NCBI GenBank assembly: GCA_945952415.1
Contig: CAMFIF010000002.1
Span: forward strand, 267,119 to 331,118
Reading direction: 5' to 3'
From: an uncultured Rhizobium sp.
GTDB taxonomy: Bacteria; Pseudomonadota; Alphaproteobacteria; Rhizobiales; Rhizobiaceae
Length of the DNA stretch: 64,000 bases
The notes below the pieces were generated by a model. That model was given only the letters and a program-made list of their open reading frames with translations. It searched no databases and was not told the DNA's origin. The position numbers were made by a program, and so were the translations under genes. Of the stretch, positions 10,746 through 18,573 are shown in pieces. The number at the start of each line of letters is the position of its first letter. Within the stretch, counting starts at the first letter, position 1.

Positions 10746-11705
10746 TCATTCCGCCGCAAGCGGCTGGCCCGCGGCGCGGATGGCATCCGCGGTCGCGATC
10801 ACGTTGCGGGCCATGCGCTCGGAGGCGGCATCGATCATCTTGCCGTCGAGCGAGGCCGCCCCCTTGCCGGCGGCTTCCGCCTCCTTCAGCGCGTCGATGA
10901 TGCGTTCGGCCCGGTTCACCTCCGCGGGCAAGGGCGAGAAGACCTCGTTGGCGAGCGCGATCTGCGAGGGATGGATCGCCCATTTCCCCTCGATGCCGAG
11001 CGCTGCGGCGCGGCGCGCGGCGGCCCTGTATCCTTCCGGATCGGAAAAATCGCCGAAGGGCCCATCGATGGGGCGCAGACCATAGGCGCGGCAGGCGACC
11101 GTCATGCGGGACAGGGCGAAGTGCCACTGATCGCCCGGATAGTCCGGGTTCAGCCCGCCAATGTTCACGGTGCGCGCCTTGTTGAACGCAGCATAATCGG
11201 CAACGCCGAAATGCAATGCTTCCAGCCGGTGCGGATAGGCGGCGATTGCTTCCACATTGGCCATGCCGAGCGCGGTTTCGATCAGCGCCTCAAGGCCCAC
11301 CCGGGTCCTGAAGCCGCGCGCCATCTCGATCTGGTTGCAGATCGCATCCACGGCGTAGAGATCGGCGGGCACACCAACCTTCGGCACCAGGATCGTGTCC
11401 AGCCGGTCCCCCGCCTGCTCCATCAGATCCACGAGATCGCGATACATGTAATGGGTGTCGAGGCCGTTGATGCGCACCGACACGGTCTTGCCGCGGGCGC
11501 GCCAGTCGATCTCATTCAGCGCGCGGATGATGTTCGAACGGGCTCTCGCCTTGTCCGGCGGGGCAACCGCATCCTCGATGTCGAGAAAGACATAATCGGC
11601 GGCGGAACTGGCGGCCTTGAGGATCATCTCCTCGCTGGAGCCGGGGACGGCCAGTTCGGACCGCTGGATGCGCAGCTTGCGCAGATGATGGATGGTGTGG
11701 CTCAC
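10746..11705 (-). CDS. mclA: L-malyl-CoA lyase (HpcH/HpaI/CitE-like)
   Basis: 319 residues of the CitE-like aldolase family that splits malyl-CoA into acetyl-CoA and glyoxylate. Family blocks include [17 protein letters not shown], the magnesium-binding region [25 protein letters not shown] and [10 protein letters not shown] near the end. The start is GTG at 11705 with GAGGGAG upstream. It follows sgaA by 12 bp and precedes mtkA by 22 bp. Mcl also can work in other acyl-CoA pathways, but the neighbours indicate the serine cycle. Confidence 0.9.
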   Translation of the reverse strand: MSHTIHHLRKLRIQRSELAVPGSSEEMILKAASSAADYVFLDIEDAVAPPDKARARSNIIRALNEIDWRARGKTVSVRINGLDTHYMYRDLVDLMEQAGDRLDTILVPKVGVPADLYAVDAICNQIEMARGFRTRVGLEALIETALGMANVEAIAAYPHRLEALHFGVADYAAFNKARTVNIGGLNPDYPGDQWHFALSRMTVACRAYGLRPIDGPFGDFSDPEGYRAAARRAAALGIEGKWAIHPSQIALANEVFSPLPAEVNRAERIIDALKEAEAAGKGAASLDGKMIDAASERMARNVIATADAIRAAGQPLAAE

Positions 11706-11717
11706 GGGCGGTCTCCC

Positions 11718-12902
11718 TCAGGCAGCTTCGGCAAGGCTTGCGCGGTCGCGGAACAGATCGATGGCGGCGCCGACGCCGGAGCCCGGCTTCAGCTTTACGC
11801 CGCAATCGAGCAGGGTCATTTCCGCCGCCGAAAGGGCGGTGCAGACCATGCCCTCATTCAGCGAACCCAGATGGCCGATGCGGAAGACCTTGCCGGCCAC
11901 CCGGTTGAGACCGGCGCCGAAGGCGGTGTTGTATCGGGCAAGGCCATGGCGGACGACGCGGGCGCCATCCACGCCCTCGGGAAGGACGATGGCCGAGACC
12001 GTGTCCGAATACCATTTCGGCTCGCGGGCGCAGAGCTTCAGACCCCAGGCCTGGACCGCCGCGCGCACGCCTTCGGCAAGGCGATGATGGCGCGCGAAGA
12101 TGGTTTCGAGGCCTTCGTTGCGGATGAGATCGAGCGCGACCCGCAGCCCGCGCAGCAGCTGTGTCGGCGGCGTATAGGGGAAATAGCCGGTATCATTGGT
12201 GCGGATCATGTCATCGAAGGAGAAGTAGCAGCGCATGTGGCGCGCGGTCTTCGCCGCGGCCAGCGCCTTTGCGGAGACCGAGAGAAAGCCGAGCCCGGCG
12301 GGCAGCATGAAGCCCTTCTGGGAGCCGGAAACGGCGCAATCCACACCCCATTCCTCCTGGCGGAAATCGATGGCGCCGATGGAAGACACCCCGTCGACGA
12401 AGAGAAGGGCGGGATGCCGGGCCGCATCCAGCGCGCGGCGAACGGCGGCGACATCGGAGGTGACCCCGGTCGCGGTTTCGTTCTGCGTGACGAAGACCGC
12501 CTTGATGCGGTGCTCGCGATCGGCCATCAGGCGCTCGGCATAGAGTTCGACCGGCACACCGGTGCCCCAGTCGCAATCGATCACATCCACATCGAAGCCC
12601 AGCCGCTCCGCCATATCCACCCACAGCAGCGAAAACTGGCCGAACCGGGACATGAGCACCCGGTCGCCCGGCGAGAGCACATTGGTCATTGCCGCTTCCC
12701 AGGCGCCGGTGCCGGACGAGGGATAGATGAAGACGCGGCCGGTCTCGTTGCGGAAAACGGTCTTCAGATCCTCGAAGATCGGCAGCGTGAGTTCCGGAAA
12801 GGTCGAGGCACGCATGTCCTCCATGGGCAGGTTCATGGCCTGCCGCACCGCGTCCGGAATATTGGTGGGACCGGGAATGAAAAGATGGGCCTGACCTGCC
12901 AT
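11718..12902 (-). CDS. sgaA: Serine-glyoxylate aminotransferase
   Basis: 394-residue class V PLP enzyme that converts serine and glyoxylate to hydroxypyruvate and glycine. The N-terminus AHLFIPGPTNIPDAVRQAMN is characteristic, and the PLP-binding Lys lies in DCAVSGSQKGFMLPAGLGF. The ATG at 12902 has GGAGGA upstream; an extension to 13019 is rejected. It is the first gene of the serine-cycle operon and is divergent from prlF. Confidence 0.93.
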   Translation of the reverse strand: MAGQAHLFIPGPTNIPDAVRQAMNLPMEDMRASTFPELTLPIFEDLKTVFRNETGRVFIYPSSGTGAWEAAMTNVLSPGDRVLMSRFGQFSLLWVDMAERLGFDVDVIDCDWGTGVPVELYAERLMADREHRIKAVFVTQNETATGVTSDVAAVRRALDAARHPALLFVDGVSSIGAIDFRQEEWGVDCAVSGSQKGFMLPAGLGFLSVSAKALAAAKTARHMRCYFSFDDMIRTNDTGYFPYTPPTQLLRGLRVALDLIRNEGLETIFARHHRLAEGVRAAVQAWGLKLCAREPKWYSDTVSAIVLPEGVDGARVVRHGLARYNTAFGAGLNRVAGKVFRIGHLGSLNEGMVCTALSAAEMTLLDCGVKLKPGSGVGAAIDLFRDRASLAEAA

Positions 12903-13078
12903 GAAATGTCCTCCGCTTCGCTCTTCCGCCGGCCCTCGAAAGACGGGCGGCGCATGGGGGCACCTTCCCTCCGCAACGGTCCGCCCGCCACACTCCCTCG
13001 GGCAGAAACGGAAAGCCATCGGGGGAACGGATCGGGTGGGAAGGGACCTACCCGGCCGGCCAACGCGATCGGGAATGC

Positions 13079-13107
13079 TTGACTCTGTAAGGATTTTTCC
13101 TTACATT
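13079..13107 (+). promoter_or_regulatory. prlF-yhaV promoter with embedded operator
   Basis: TTGACT (13079-13084) and TACATT (13102-13107) are 17 bp apart, a good sigma-70-type promoter. Between and overlapping them is a perfect 20-bp inverted repeat TGTAAGGATTTTTCCTTACA (13086-13105, 8-4-8). A repressor bound here would cover the promoter, as expected for autoregulation by the antitoxin or complex. Confidence 0.7.
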
Positions 13108-13128
13108 AGCGCCTCAAGGAGATAAGCC

Positions 13129-13461
13129 ATGCCACCCATTCTTCGTAAAGTCAGCACGATCACGGAAAAGGGACAGACCACGGTGCCCAAATCGGTCCGC
13201 CAGGCGCTTGGTATCGGTGCCGGTGACCGAGTGGCCTATGTGATTGACGAGAACAGCCGGGTGGTGCTCGAACGGGATGACAGCGATGAGGATGATCCGG
13301 TCATCGGCCGCTTTCTCTCATTACTGGCCCAGGACATGCAGGAAAATCCCGCACGCGCGATCGTGGCCATACCGGACGGTCTGCAGGAACGGATCGCTGA
13401 CCTTGCGGGCAGGAGGCCGGTGGATCTCGATGAGCCCATAGACGGCGAGGTCGATCTCTGA
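13129..13461 (+). CDS. prlF: Antitoxin PrlF-like (AbrB/MazE fold)
   Basis: 110 residues with an N-terminal SpoVT/AbrB swapped-hairpin DNA-binding domain (STITEKGQTTVPKSVRQALG, then GDRVAYVIDENSRVVLER) and an acidic C-terminal half that would wrap the toxin. Paired with YhaV, it is the antitoxin of a type II system first described as PrlF-YhaV (SohA) in E. coli. AAGGAG precedes the ATG. A palindromic operator lies in the promoter just upstream, consistent with autorepression. Confidence 0.9.
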   Translation: MPPILRKVSTITEKGQTTVPKSVRQALGIGAGDRVAYVIDENSRVVLERDDSDEDDPVIGRFLSLLAQDMQENPARAIVAIPDGLQERIADLAGRRPVDLDEPIDGEVDL

Positions 13462-13463
13462 CC

Positions 13464-13925
13464 ATGGGGCCGGTCAATGGATGGACGATCCTTGCGCACC
13501 CGCTTCTCCTGGAGCAACTGGACAAGCTCGCTTCGGCCGCAGAACGGCAAAGGGCAAAGGATCCCGCCGGCTTCGAAAACAGCGCCAATGCCAAGCTGCT
13601 TCGGGCGCTCAATCACCTGATGTTCGAACAGATCCCATCGGACCCCGCCGCCCCGGAATACCGGCAGGGGGATACGCTTGGCGGCGGTCGCAAGCACTGG
13701 TTTCGCGCCAAGTTCGGCAATCAGCGGTTCCGGCTGTTCTTCCGGTTCAGTTCGGCGAGCCGCATCATCATCTTTGCCTGGGTGAATGATCAGACGACGC
13801 TTCGGACCTATGGTTCGCGGTCTGATGCCTATGCGGTTTTCCGCTCCATGCTGGAAAAAGGCCATCCGCCGGATGACTGGGAAGCGCTTCTTTCCGCAAG
13901 CCGTTCCGTTGCGACCAAGAAGTAA
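13464..13925 (+). CDS. yhaV: Toxin YhaV (type II ribonuclease toxin)
   Basis: 153 residues. Family signatures are KHWFRAKFGNQRFRLFFRF and FAWVNDQTTLRTYGSRSDAY. YhaV belongs to the RelE superfamily and is a translation-inhibiting ribonuclease. It starts 2 bp after the prlF stop, so the two are translationally coupled. The stop almost touches that of the convergent LuxR-type gene. Confidence 0.92.
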   Translation: MGPVNGWTILAHPLLLEQLDKLASAAERQRAKDPAGFENSANAKLLRALNHLMFEQIPSDPAAPEYRQGDTLGGGRKHWFRAKFGNQRFRLFFRFSSASRIIIFAWVNDQTTLRTYGSRSDAYAVFRSMLEKGHPPDDWEALLSASRSVATKK

Positions 13926-13928
13926 ATT

Positions 13929-14567
13929 CTAACCCCGCCGGCGCTGTTCTGTGGCGAAAAGGGAGACGGCCATGGCGCGGTTGCGGACTTCCAGCTTGTC
14001 GTAGAGATTCTTCAGGTGGTACTTCACCGTGTTCTCGGAAATGCCCGTTCGGGTGGCGATCTGGGTGTTCGTCCAGCCGTCGCCCAGCATGCCCAGAAGC
14101 TCCCTTTCGCGCTGGGTAAGGCGGGCGAGCGGGCTGTCGGCCACCCGGTTCAGCGCGGCATAGGGAATGCAGATGCGCCCCCTGGCAACCGCCTGGAAGG
14201 TGGTGAAGAGGATCGCGGGGTCCTCGAACTGGTAGCAGAGGCCGTGCACCCCGAGCCGCACCGCCTCGGCCACGACAAGCGGATTGTTCTGGTCGGCGAA
14301 GATGACGATCCTCGGCTTCAGGCCCTGGCGGGCGATCTCGGCCAGGATTTCCGGCGCATCGGCGCCATCGAGCGACCAGCCAAGCAGCAGGAAATCCGGC
14401 ATGCGCTCATGGAGGGCATGGGAGAGGTCGGCGGCGTTGCGCACATGGCCATAGACGGCATAATCGCCCTGCCGGTCGAAGAGTTCGCGCAGCGCCGAGA
14501 CCACGAGCGGATTGCGCTCGGCCACCAGCACTTCCTGTGGCGCACCCCTCCCCGGCCTCTCGATCAT
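13929..14567 (-). CDS. LuxR-type regulator with degenerate receiver domain
   Basis: About 212 residues: an N-terminal receiver-like domain (about 10-125) and a C-terminal LuxR helix-turn-helix (about 145-205; LTQRERELLGMLGDGWTNTQ and GISENTVKYHLKNLYDKL). The expected phosphoacceptor Asp is replaced: the strand reads PDFLLLGWSLDG, with Gly at the Asp site. The acidic pair near the start reads AER, and the conserved Lys region reads GVHGLCYQFED with no Lys. It is therefore unlikely to be phosphorylated. No kinase is adjacent. The ATG at 14567 has GGAGGAGG upstream. Target unknown. Confidence 0.82.
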   Translation of the reverse strand: MIERPGRGAPQEVLVAERNPLVVSALRELFDRQGDYAVYGHVRNAADLSHALHERMPDFLLLGWSLDGADAPEILAEIARQGLKPRIVIFADQNNPLVVAEAVRLGVHGLCYQFEDPAILFTTFQAVARGRICIPYAALNRVADSPLARLTQRERELLGMLGDGWTNTQIATRTGISENTVKYHLKNLYDKLEVRNRAMAVSLFATEQRRRG

Positions 14568-14853
14568 GCGAGCCCTCCTCCGGAATAAATTTGCGCGCCC
14601 CGCCGCAGGCGATACCAGCAGCGACCTTGCGCAAACCATCGGATTTTTACGTCCTCCTGCCCCGCAGCGCCTCAGGAACGGGTCCTGAAGCGCAGCCTCC
14701 CGGGGTTTTCTTGTGGAAAACTAGCATCGGGCAGCGGGGCTATCCGATCCGTAAGCGACGCGGCTTGGCCTGTTCGCCACCCCCGCGGAGACATTTTGCC
14801 GCGCAGGAGGCGTCGTGGCGGAATATTTTACCAATCGGTCGAAAAACCGGCGC
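14568..14853. other. Intergenic region upstream of LuxR-type gene
   Basis: 286 bp between the LuxR-type start and the flavoprotein stop. It holds one hairpin (14667-14693, stem GCGC-TCAGGA with a mismatch, loop ACGGG) and otherwise nothing recognised. The hairpin could end the flavoprotein transcript or lie in the leader of the LuxR-type gene. Confidence 0.4.
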
Positions 14854-16071
14854 TTACTTCAGGAGTGCCTTGAGATCGGCTTCCGGATCGGTGACGAGGC
14901 TGCGTTCCGGAGTGATGCCAAGCTCGATCATGCGCTTTGCGACCACATAGGCTCGGGCATCGTTGATGGCGTCGCAGGCGATCAGCGCGCCCTCGCGAAA
15001 ATACCAGACGGAGCGCTGCTCCGGCTTCAGGCCGGGGCGGATGACCGTTTCGTCATAGCCGAGATTGAAGCCGGCGATCTGCAGCTTGACCTCGTACTGA
15101 TCCGACCAGAACCAGGGCTTGGCCTGATAGGGCTCCTGGCCGCCTGCCATGACGGCGGCGGCGGCTTCGGCCTGATCGATGGCGTTCTGGACCGATTCGA
15201 GGCGGATGCGGTGGCCTTTCCACGGAAGAACCGTGCAATCGCCGGCGGCGTAGATCGAGGAATCGGCGGTGCGGGCAAATTCATCCACCACGATGCCGTT
15301 GGCCGTCTCCAGACCGGCGGCGGCGGCCAGCTGGTCATTGGCGGTGACGCCGATGCCGGCAATCACGACATCGACGGGAATGGTCGTGCCGTCGGAAAGT
15401 TCGGCGGCGCTCACATGGCCTTCGGTGCCGATGAGCGTCTTGAGGCCGGTATTCTCGCGGATGGTGACCCCTTCCGCCTCATGGATCTCCCGCATCAGCC
15501 GGGCCGTTTCCGGCGCGGCGACGCGCTGGAGAATGCGGGGTGCCATTTCGATGACCGTCACTTCAAGGCCGAGCTTGCGGGCCACAGCTGCCGCTTCGAG
15601 GCCGATATAGCCACCGCCGATAACGAGGAGCTGCCGGCCGGCCTGCATCTCGCCGGCGAGACGGTCGGCATCCGCCTTTGAGCGCATGGTGTAGATACCG
15701 GCAAGGTCGCCGCCTGCCGCGGCCGGCAGCCGGCGCGGGGTTGCGCCCGTCACCAGCGCCAGCGTGTGATAGGCAATGCGCTCGCCATCCTGAAGAAGGA
15801 CCGCCTTCTCCTGGCGGTCGATCCCGCTCACGGTTACGCCGAGACGGATTTCGACGGCATTTTCCGCATACCAGGCCTCGGGTCGGAAGAGCAGCCGGTC
15901 GAATTCCATGTCGCCCAGCAGATATTTCTTGGATAGCGGCGGGCGCTGGTAGGGCAGCACGGGCTCGTCACCCAGAATGAGGATCGGACGTTCGTCCTTG
16001 AGGCTCCGAAGCTTCGCCGCCATGGCAAAGGCCGCCTGCCCCGCACCCACGATTACCAGTCTTTCCGTCAC
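14854..16071 (-). CDS. FAD-dependent ferredoxin/rubredoxin reductase-type oxidoreductase
   Basis: 405 residues of the pyridine nucleotide-disulfide oxidoreductase fold without the redox-active cysteine pair. FAD motif GAGQAAFAMAAKLR at the N-terminus, RPPLSKKYLLG, NAD(P)-binding VIGGGYIGLEAAAVARKLGL near 150-170, and the second FAD motif SIYAAGDCT. Such proteins reduce ferredoxins of dioxygenases, P450s or rubredoxin, but no partner gene is adjacent, so the electron acceptor is unknown. The GTG at 16071 is chosen because GGGAGG lies 6 bases upstream and the FAD motif follows directly. Confidence 0.85.
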   Translation of the reverse strand: MTERLVIVGAGQAAFAMAAKLRSLKDERPILILGDEPVLPYQRPPLSKKYLLGDMEFDRLLFRPEAWYAENAVEIRLGVTVSGIDRQEKAVLLQDGERIAYHTLALVTGATPRRLPAAAGGDLAGIYTMRSKADADRLAGEMQAGRQLLVIGGGYIGLEAAAVARKLGLEVTVIEMAPRILQRVAAPETARLMREIHEAEGVTIRENTGLKTLIGTEGHVSAAELSDGTTIPVDVVIAGIGVTANDQLAAAAGLETANGIVVDEFARTADSSIYAAGDCTVLPWKGHRIRLESVQNAIDQAEAAAAVMAGGQEPYQAKPWFWSDQYEVKLQIAGFNLGYDETVIRPGLKPEQRSVWYFREGALIACDAINDARAYVVAKRMIELGITPERSLVTDPEADLKALLK

Positions 16072-16213
16072 GCTCGCCTCCCAGCCATCAAAGCGGCGCG
16101 CCACCCTTGCGGCGGCTTTCGCCTTCCCGCGCAAGGGGTAAAGCTTCGGTCGCGGACCGTCAATCGTCGCCACGGGCAAGATTTGCCCTTCCCGGCCCGC
16201 CGCGACAGGCGGA

Positions 16214-17440
16214 TCAGGGTTCCGTGCCGGGGAGCTTTTCGAGCCCTCGGGCCGTTGCCTCGTTGAGCAACCCGTCGGGCTTTCCGGCATAAAGACCCCT
16301 GCGCTGCAGGAACTCCTGAAGGGCGCGGATGACCTCGGCGGAGAAATCCTGCGGCGAGGAGACGAGCTGGTTCAGGGTATCGGCATTGCCGGCCATGATG
16401 GCGCGGGCCAGCCAGAAGGCTGCCTGTTTCGGATCCGCGCTGGTACCAAGGCCGAATTCGTAGAGATTGGCGAGATTGGCCATGGCGGTCGGATTGCCCC
16501 CTTCAGCGGCCTGCCGATAGAGATCATAGGCACGGCCATAATCCTGCGGGCCGCCTTCCCCGGCCTCGTAGAGCCGGCCGAGATTGGTCATCGCATCAAT
16601 CTGATGGGCATCGGCGGCGCGGGCATACCATTCCCGGGCGCGGATGAAATCCACAGGCGTGCCGATGCCCTGTTCATGGGCATAGCCGAGGGCCGCCATG
16701 GAATCGGTATCGCCGAGGGCGGCGGCCTTTTCCAGCCAGGCAAGCGATGCCGTGCCGTCCATGGGCACGCCGGTACCGTCGCGCAGCATGATCGCCAGAT
16801 CATACATGGCCACTGCATGGCCTTGGGCGGCGGCGCGGGTGAGCCAGTCGATCGCCTTTTGCGCGTCGGGTTCAACGCCGGCCCGGCCTTCGCGATAGAG
16901 GAGGCCGAGGGAATATTCCGCCAGGCTGTTGCCCTCCCGCGCCGCGTCCTCCAGCAGGGCGATCCCGCGCGGCACGTCCTGCTCGCCGATCGTGCCCTCG
17001 ATGTAGAACCAGGCCAGATTCGCCTTGCCATAGGCATTGCCGCGCCGGGCCGCCTCCTCGAAATACCGCCAGGCGCGGTCGAAATCGCCCCGGGCCTGAT
17101 AAGCGCGCCCGGTGAGATCGGCAAGCACGGGATCGGCAGGATCGGCAAGGCGCGCGGCATCGCAGGCGCGGATCGCCGCTTCCGGGTCGATCTGATCGAG
17201 CGCCACGCCGGCAAAGGCCGGCGGCGCATAGGGCTCGCCGGCAAGCCGGTGGCATTCGGCGGCAGCGGCGGGTCCGGCCGGCACGGTGGCCGCATCCAGG
17301 CTGGCAGCGGCCAGCGCCGCCCGGGGCGCGAGCGCCAGCAGCAGCGCGCCGCCGAGCGCCAAACGATGCGCCCCCTTGCGCCAGACGGAATGGTGAACCT
17401 GCATGACCGACTCGAAATCCTGAACCCACCGGCCAGCCAT
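16214..17440 (-). CDS. Secreted Sel1/TPR-repeat protein
   Basis: 408 residues. A signal peptide (hydrophobic LALGGALLLALAP ending around ALAA) follows a short basic start. Residues about 100-340 contain a TPR followed by six 36-residue Sel1 repeats, recognisable by units such as AVAMYDLAIMLRDGTGVP and PTAMANLANLYEFGLGT. The C-terminal segment LQEFLQRRGLYAGKPDGLLN resembles a peptidoglycan-binding fragment. Sel1 repeats mediate protein contacts. The start at 17440 has GGGAGGGG upstream; an internal ATG at 17404 sits nearer the signal peptide and is possible. Confidence 0.82.
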   Translation of the reverse strand: MAGRWVQDFESVMQVHHSVWRKGAHRLALGGALLLALAPRAALAAASLDAATVPAGPAAAAECHRLAGEPYAPPAFAGVALDQIDPEAAIRACDAARLADPADPVLADLTGRAYQARGDFDRAWRYFEEAARRGNAYGKANLAWFYIEGTIGEQDVPRGIALLEDAAREGNSLAEYSLGLLYREGRAGVEPDAQKAIDWLTRAAAQGHAVAMYDLAIMLRDGTGVPMDGTASLAWLEKAAALGDTDSMAALGYAHEQGIGTPVDFIRAREWYARAADAHQIDAMTNLGRLYEAGEGGPQDYGRAYDLYRQAAEGGNPTAMANLANLYEFGLGTSADPKQAAFWLARAIMAGNADTLNQLVSSPQDFSAEVIRALQEFLQRRGLYAGKPDGLLNEATARGLEKLPGTEP

Positions 17441-17563
17441 GACCGATTTGCCCCTCCCGGGGAAAGGGCGACCTTTGGCAGAGGGCCAATTGGTCACATG
17501 TTTATGCCGCACCTGAACCAAAAGATGGGCCTTTCCGGGGCATCTGGCCAAGCCCGACAAAAT

Positions 17564-17577
17564 GGAATATTCATTTC
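17564..17577. promoter_or_regulatory. Near-match IolR operator upstream of the RpiR gene
   Basis: GGAA-TATTCA-TTTC differs at one position from the GGAA-N6-TTCC motif described for IolR of Sinorhizobium meliloti. It lies 16 bp before the regulator start and may mediate autoregulation. Confidence 0.4.
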
Positions 17578-17592
17578 ACCCATGGAATTTTC

Positions 17593-18474
17593 ATGACGCG
17601 GGGAATGGGCGAAATGGCAGAGAGCCAGCTGGCGGCGGTGCCGCGCGACTTCGACAGTTTGCGCGCCCATATCATCGAGCGGCAGGAGCAGATGCCGAAG
17701 CGTCTGGCGCAGGTGGCGGCCTTCGCGCTCGCCAATCCCGATGACATCGCCTTCGGCACGGCGGCAAGCATTGCGTCCGCCGCCGACGTGCAGCCGTCGA
17801 CGCTGGTTCGCCTTGCCCATCACCTTGGCTATGCGGGCTTTTCGGACCTGCAGACGATCTTTCGCGGACGGCTCAGGGAACGCACATCGTCCTATGAGGA
17901 GCGGCTGATCTCGCTCGAACAATCGGAAGCCGGCGGCGCGGATGCGGCGGTTCTGAACGGTTTTCTCACCGCGGCGATGCAATCGCTCAGCCGGCTTTCG
18001 CAGCAATTGCCGGCGGAGAGCTTTTCCCGGGCGGTGGACATCCTCGGCAAGGCGGAAACCATCTATCTCCTCGGCAAGCGCCGCTCCTATCCGCTGGTGG
18101 CGCACATGTCCTATGCCTTTTCCAAGCTCGGCATCCGCCACCAGCTGATCGCTTCGCCGAACGGCGTCGATCAGGAAAGCATCCAGTTCGCCACGCCGCG
18201 CGATGCGGCCCTGGCCATCAGCTTCTCCCCCTATGCGCCGGAAACCATCCGCCATGCGGAGGCCATGCAGGCCAGCCGCACGCCCGTGGTGGCGCTGACC
18301 GATTCGCCCTTTTCGCCACTGGCCCGCGCCGCCGATTGCTGGTTCGAGGTGTCGGAAGCGGATTTCTCCGGTTTCCGGTCGATCTCGGCCTCCATGGCGC
18401 TGTGCATGGCGCTGCCGGTGGCCATTGCCGAGAAGCGGCGGCACAAAAAGACGGCAAAACAGAAAATGGAATGA
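17593..18474 (+). CDS. iolR: RpiR-family regulator of inositol catabolism (IolR-like)
   Basis: 293 residues: N-terminal RpiR helix-turn-helix domain (about 25-100; TAASIASAADVQPSTLVRLA then LGYAGFSDLQ) and C-terminal SIS sugar-phosphate-binding domain (about 145-275; ETIYLLGKRRSYPLVAHMSY). Its position directly before iolCDEB and the GGAA-N6-TTCC site over its 3' end support the IolR assignment; rhizobial IolR represses iol genes until an inositol-derived inducer accumulates. The start at 17593 lacks a ribosome site; an in-frame ATG at 17614 is an alternative. Confidence 0.88.
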   Translation: MTRGMGEMAESQLAAVPRDFDSLRAHIIERQEQMPKRLAQVAAFALANPDDIAFGTAASIASAADVQPSTLVRLAHHLGYAGFSDLQTIFRGRLRERTSSYEERLISLEQSEAGGADAAVLNGFLTAAMQSLSRLSQQLPAESFSRAVDILGKAETIYLLGKRRSYPLVAHMSYAFSKLGIRHQLIASPNGVDQESIQFATPRDAALAISFSPYAPETIRHAEAMQASRTPVVALTDSPFSPLARAADCWFEVSEADFSGFRSISASMALCMALPVAIAEKRRHKKTAKQKME

Positions 18475-18481
18475 ATATTCC
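18468..18481. promoter_or_regulatory. IolR operator at the iolR-iolC junction
   Basis: GGAATGAATATTCC is a perfect GGAA-N6-TTCC dyad, overlapping the stop codon of the regulator gene. A TTGACT hexamer follows at 18485-18490 and a weaker dyad AGAA-N6-TTTC at 18498-18511. The group is placed to control transcription of iolC about 90 bp downstream. The motif was described for rhizobial IolR; binding here is inferred. Confidence 0.65.
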
Positions 18482-18573
18482 GAATTGACTTGCAAACAGA
18501 ATGCATGTTTCAATACAGGCCTGTTCGGGATGCTCCGCGTGGGCGTCCGTCACCGGCATTCTGAGAGGGGATC

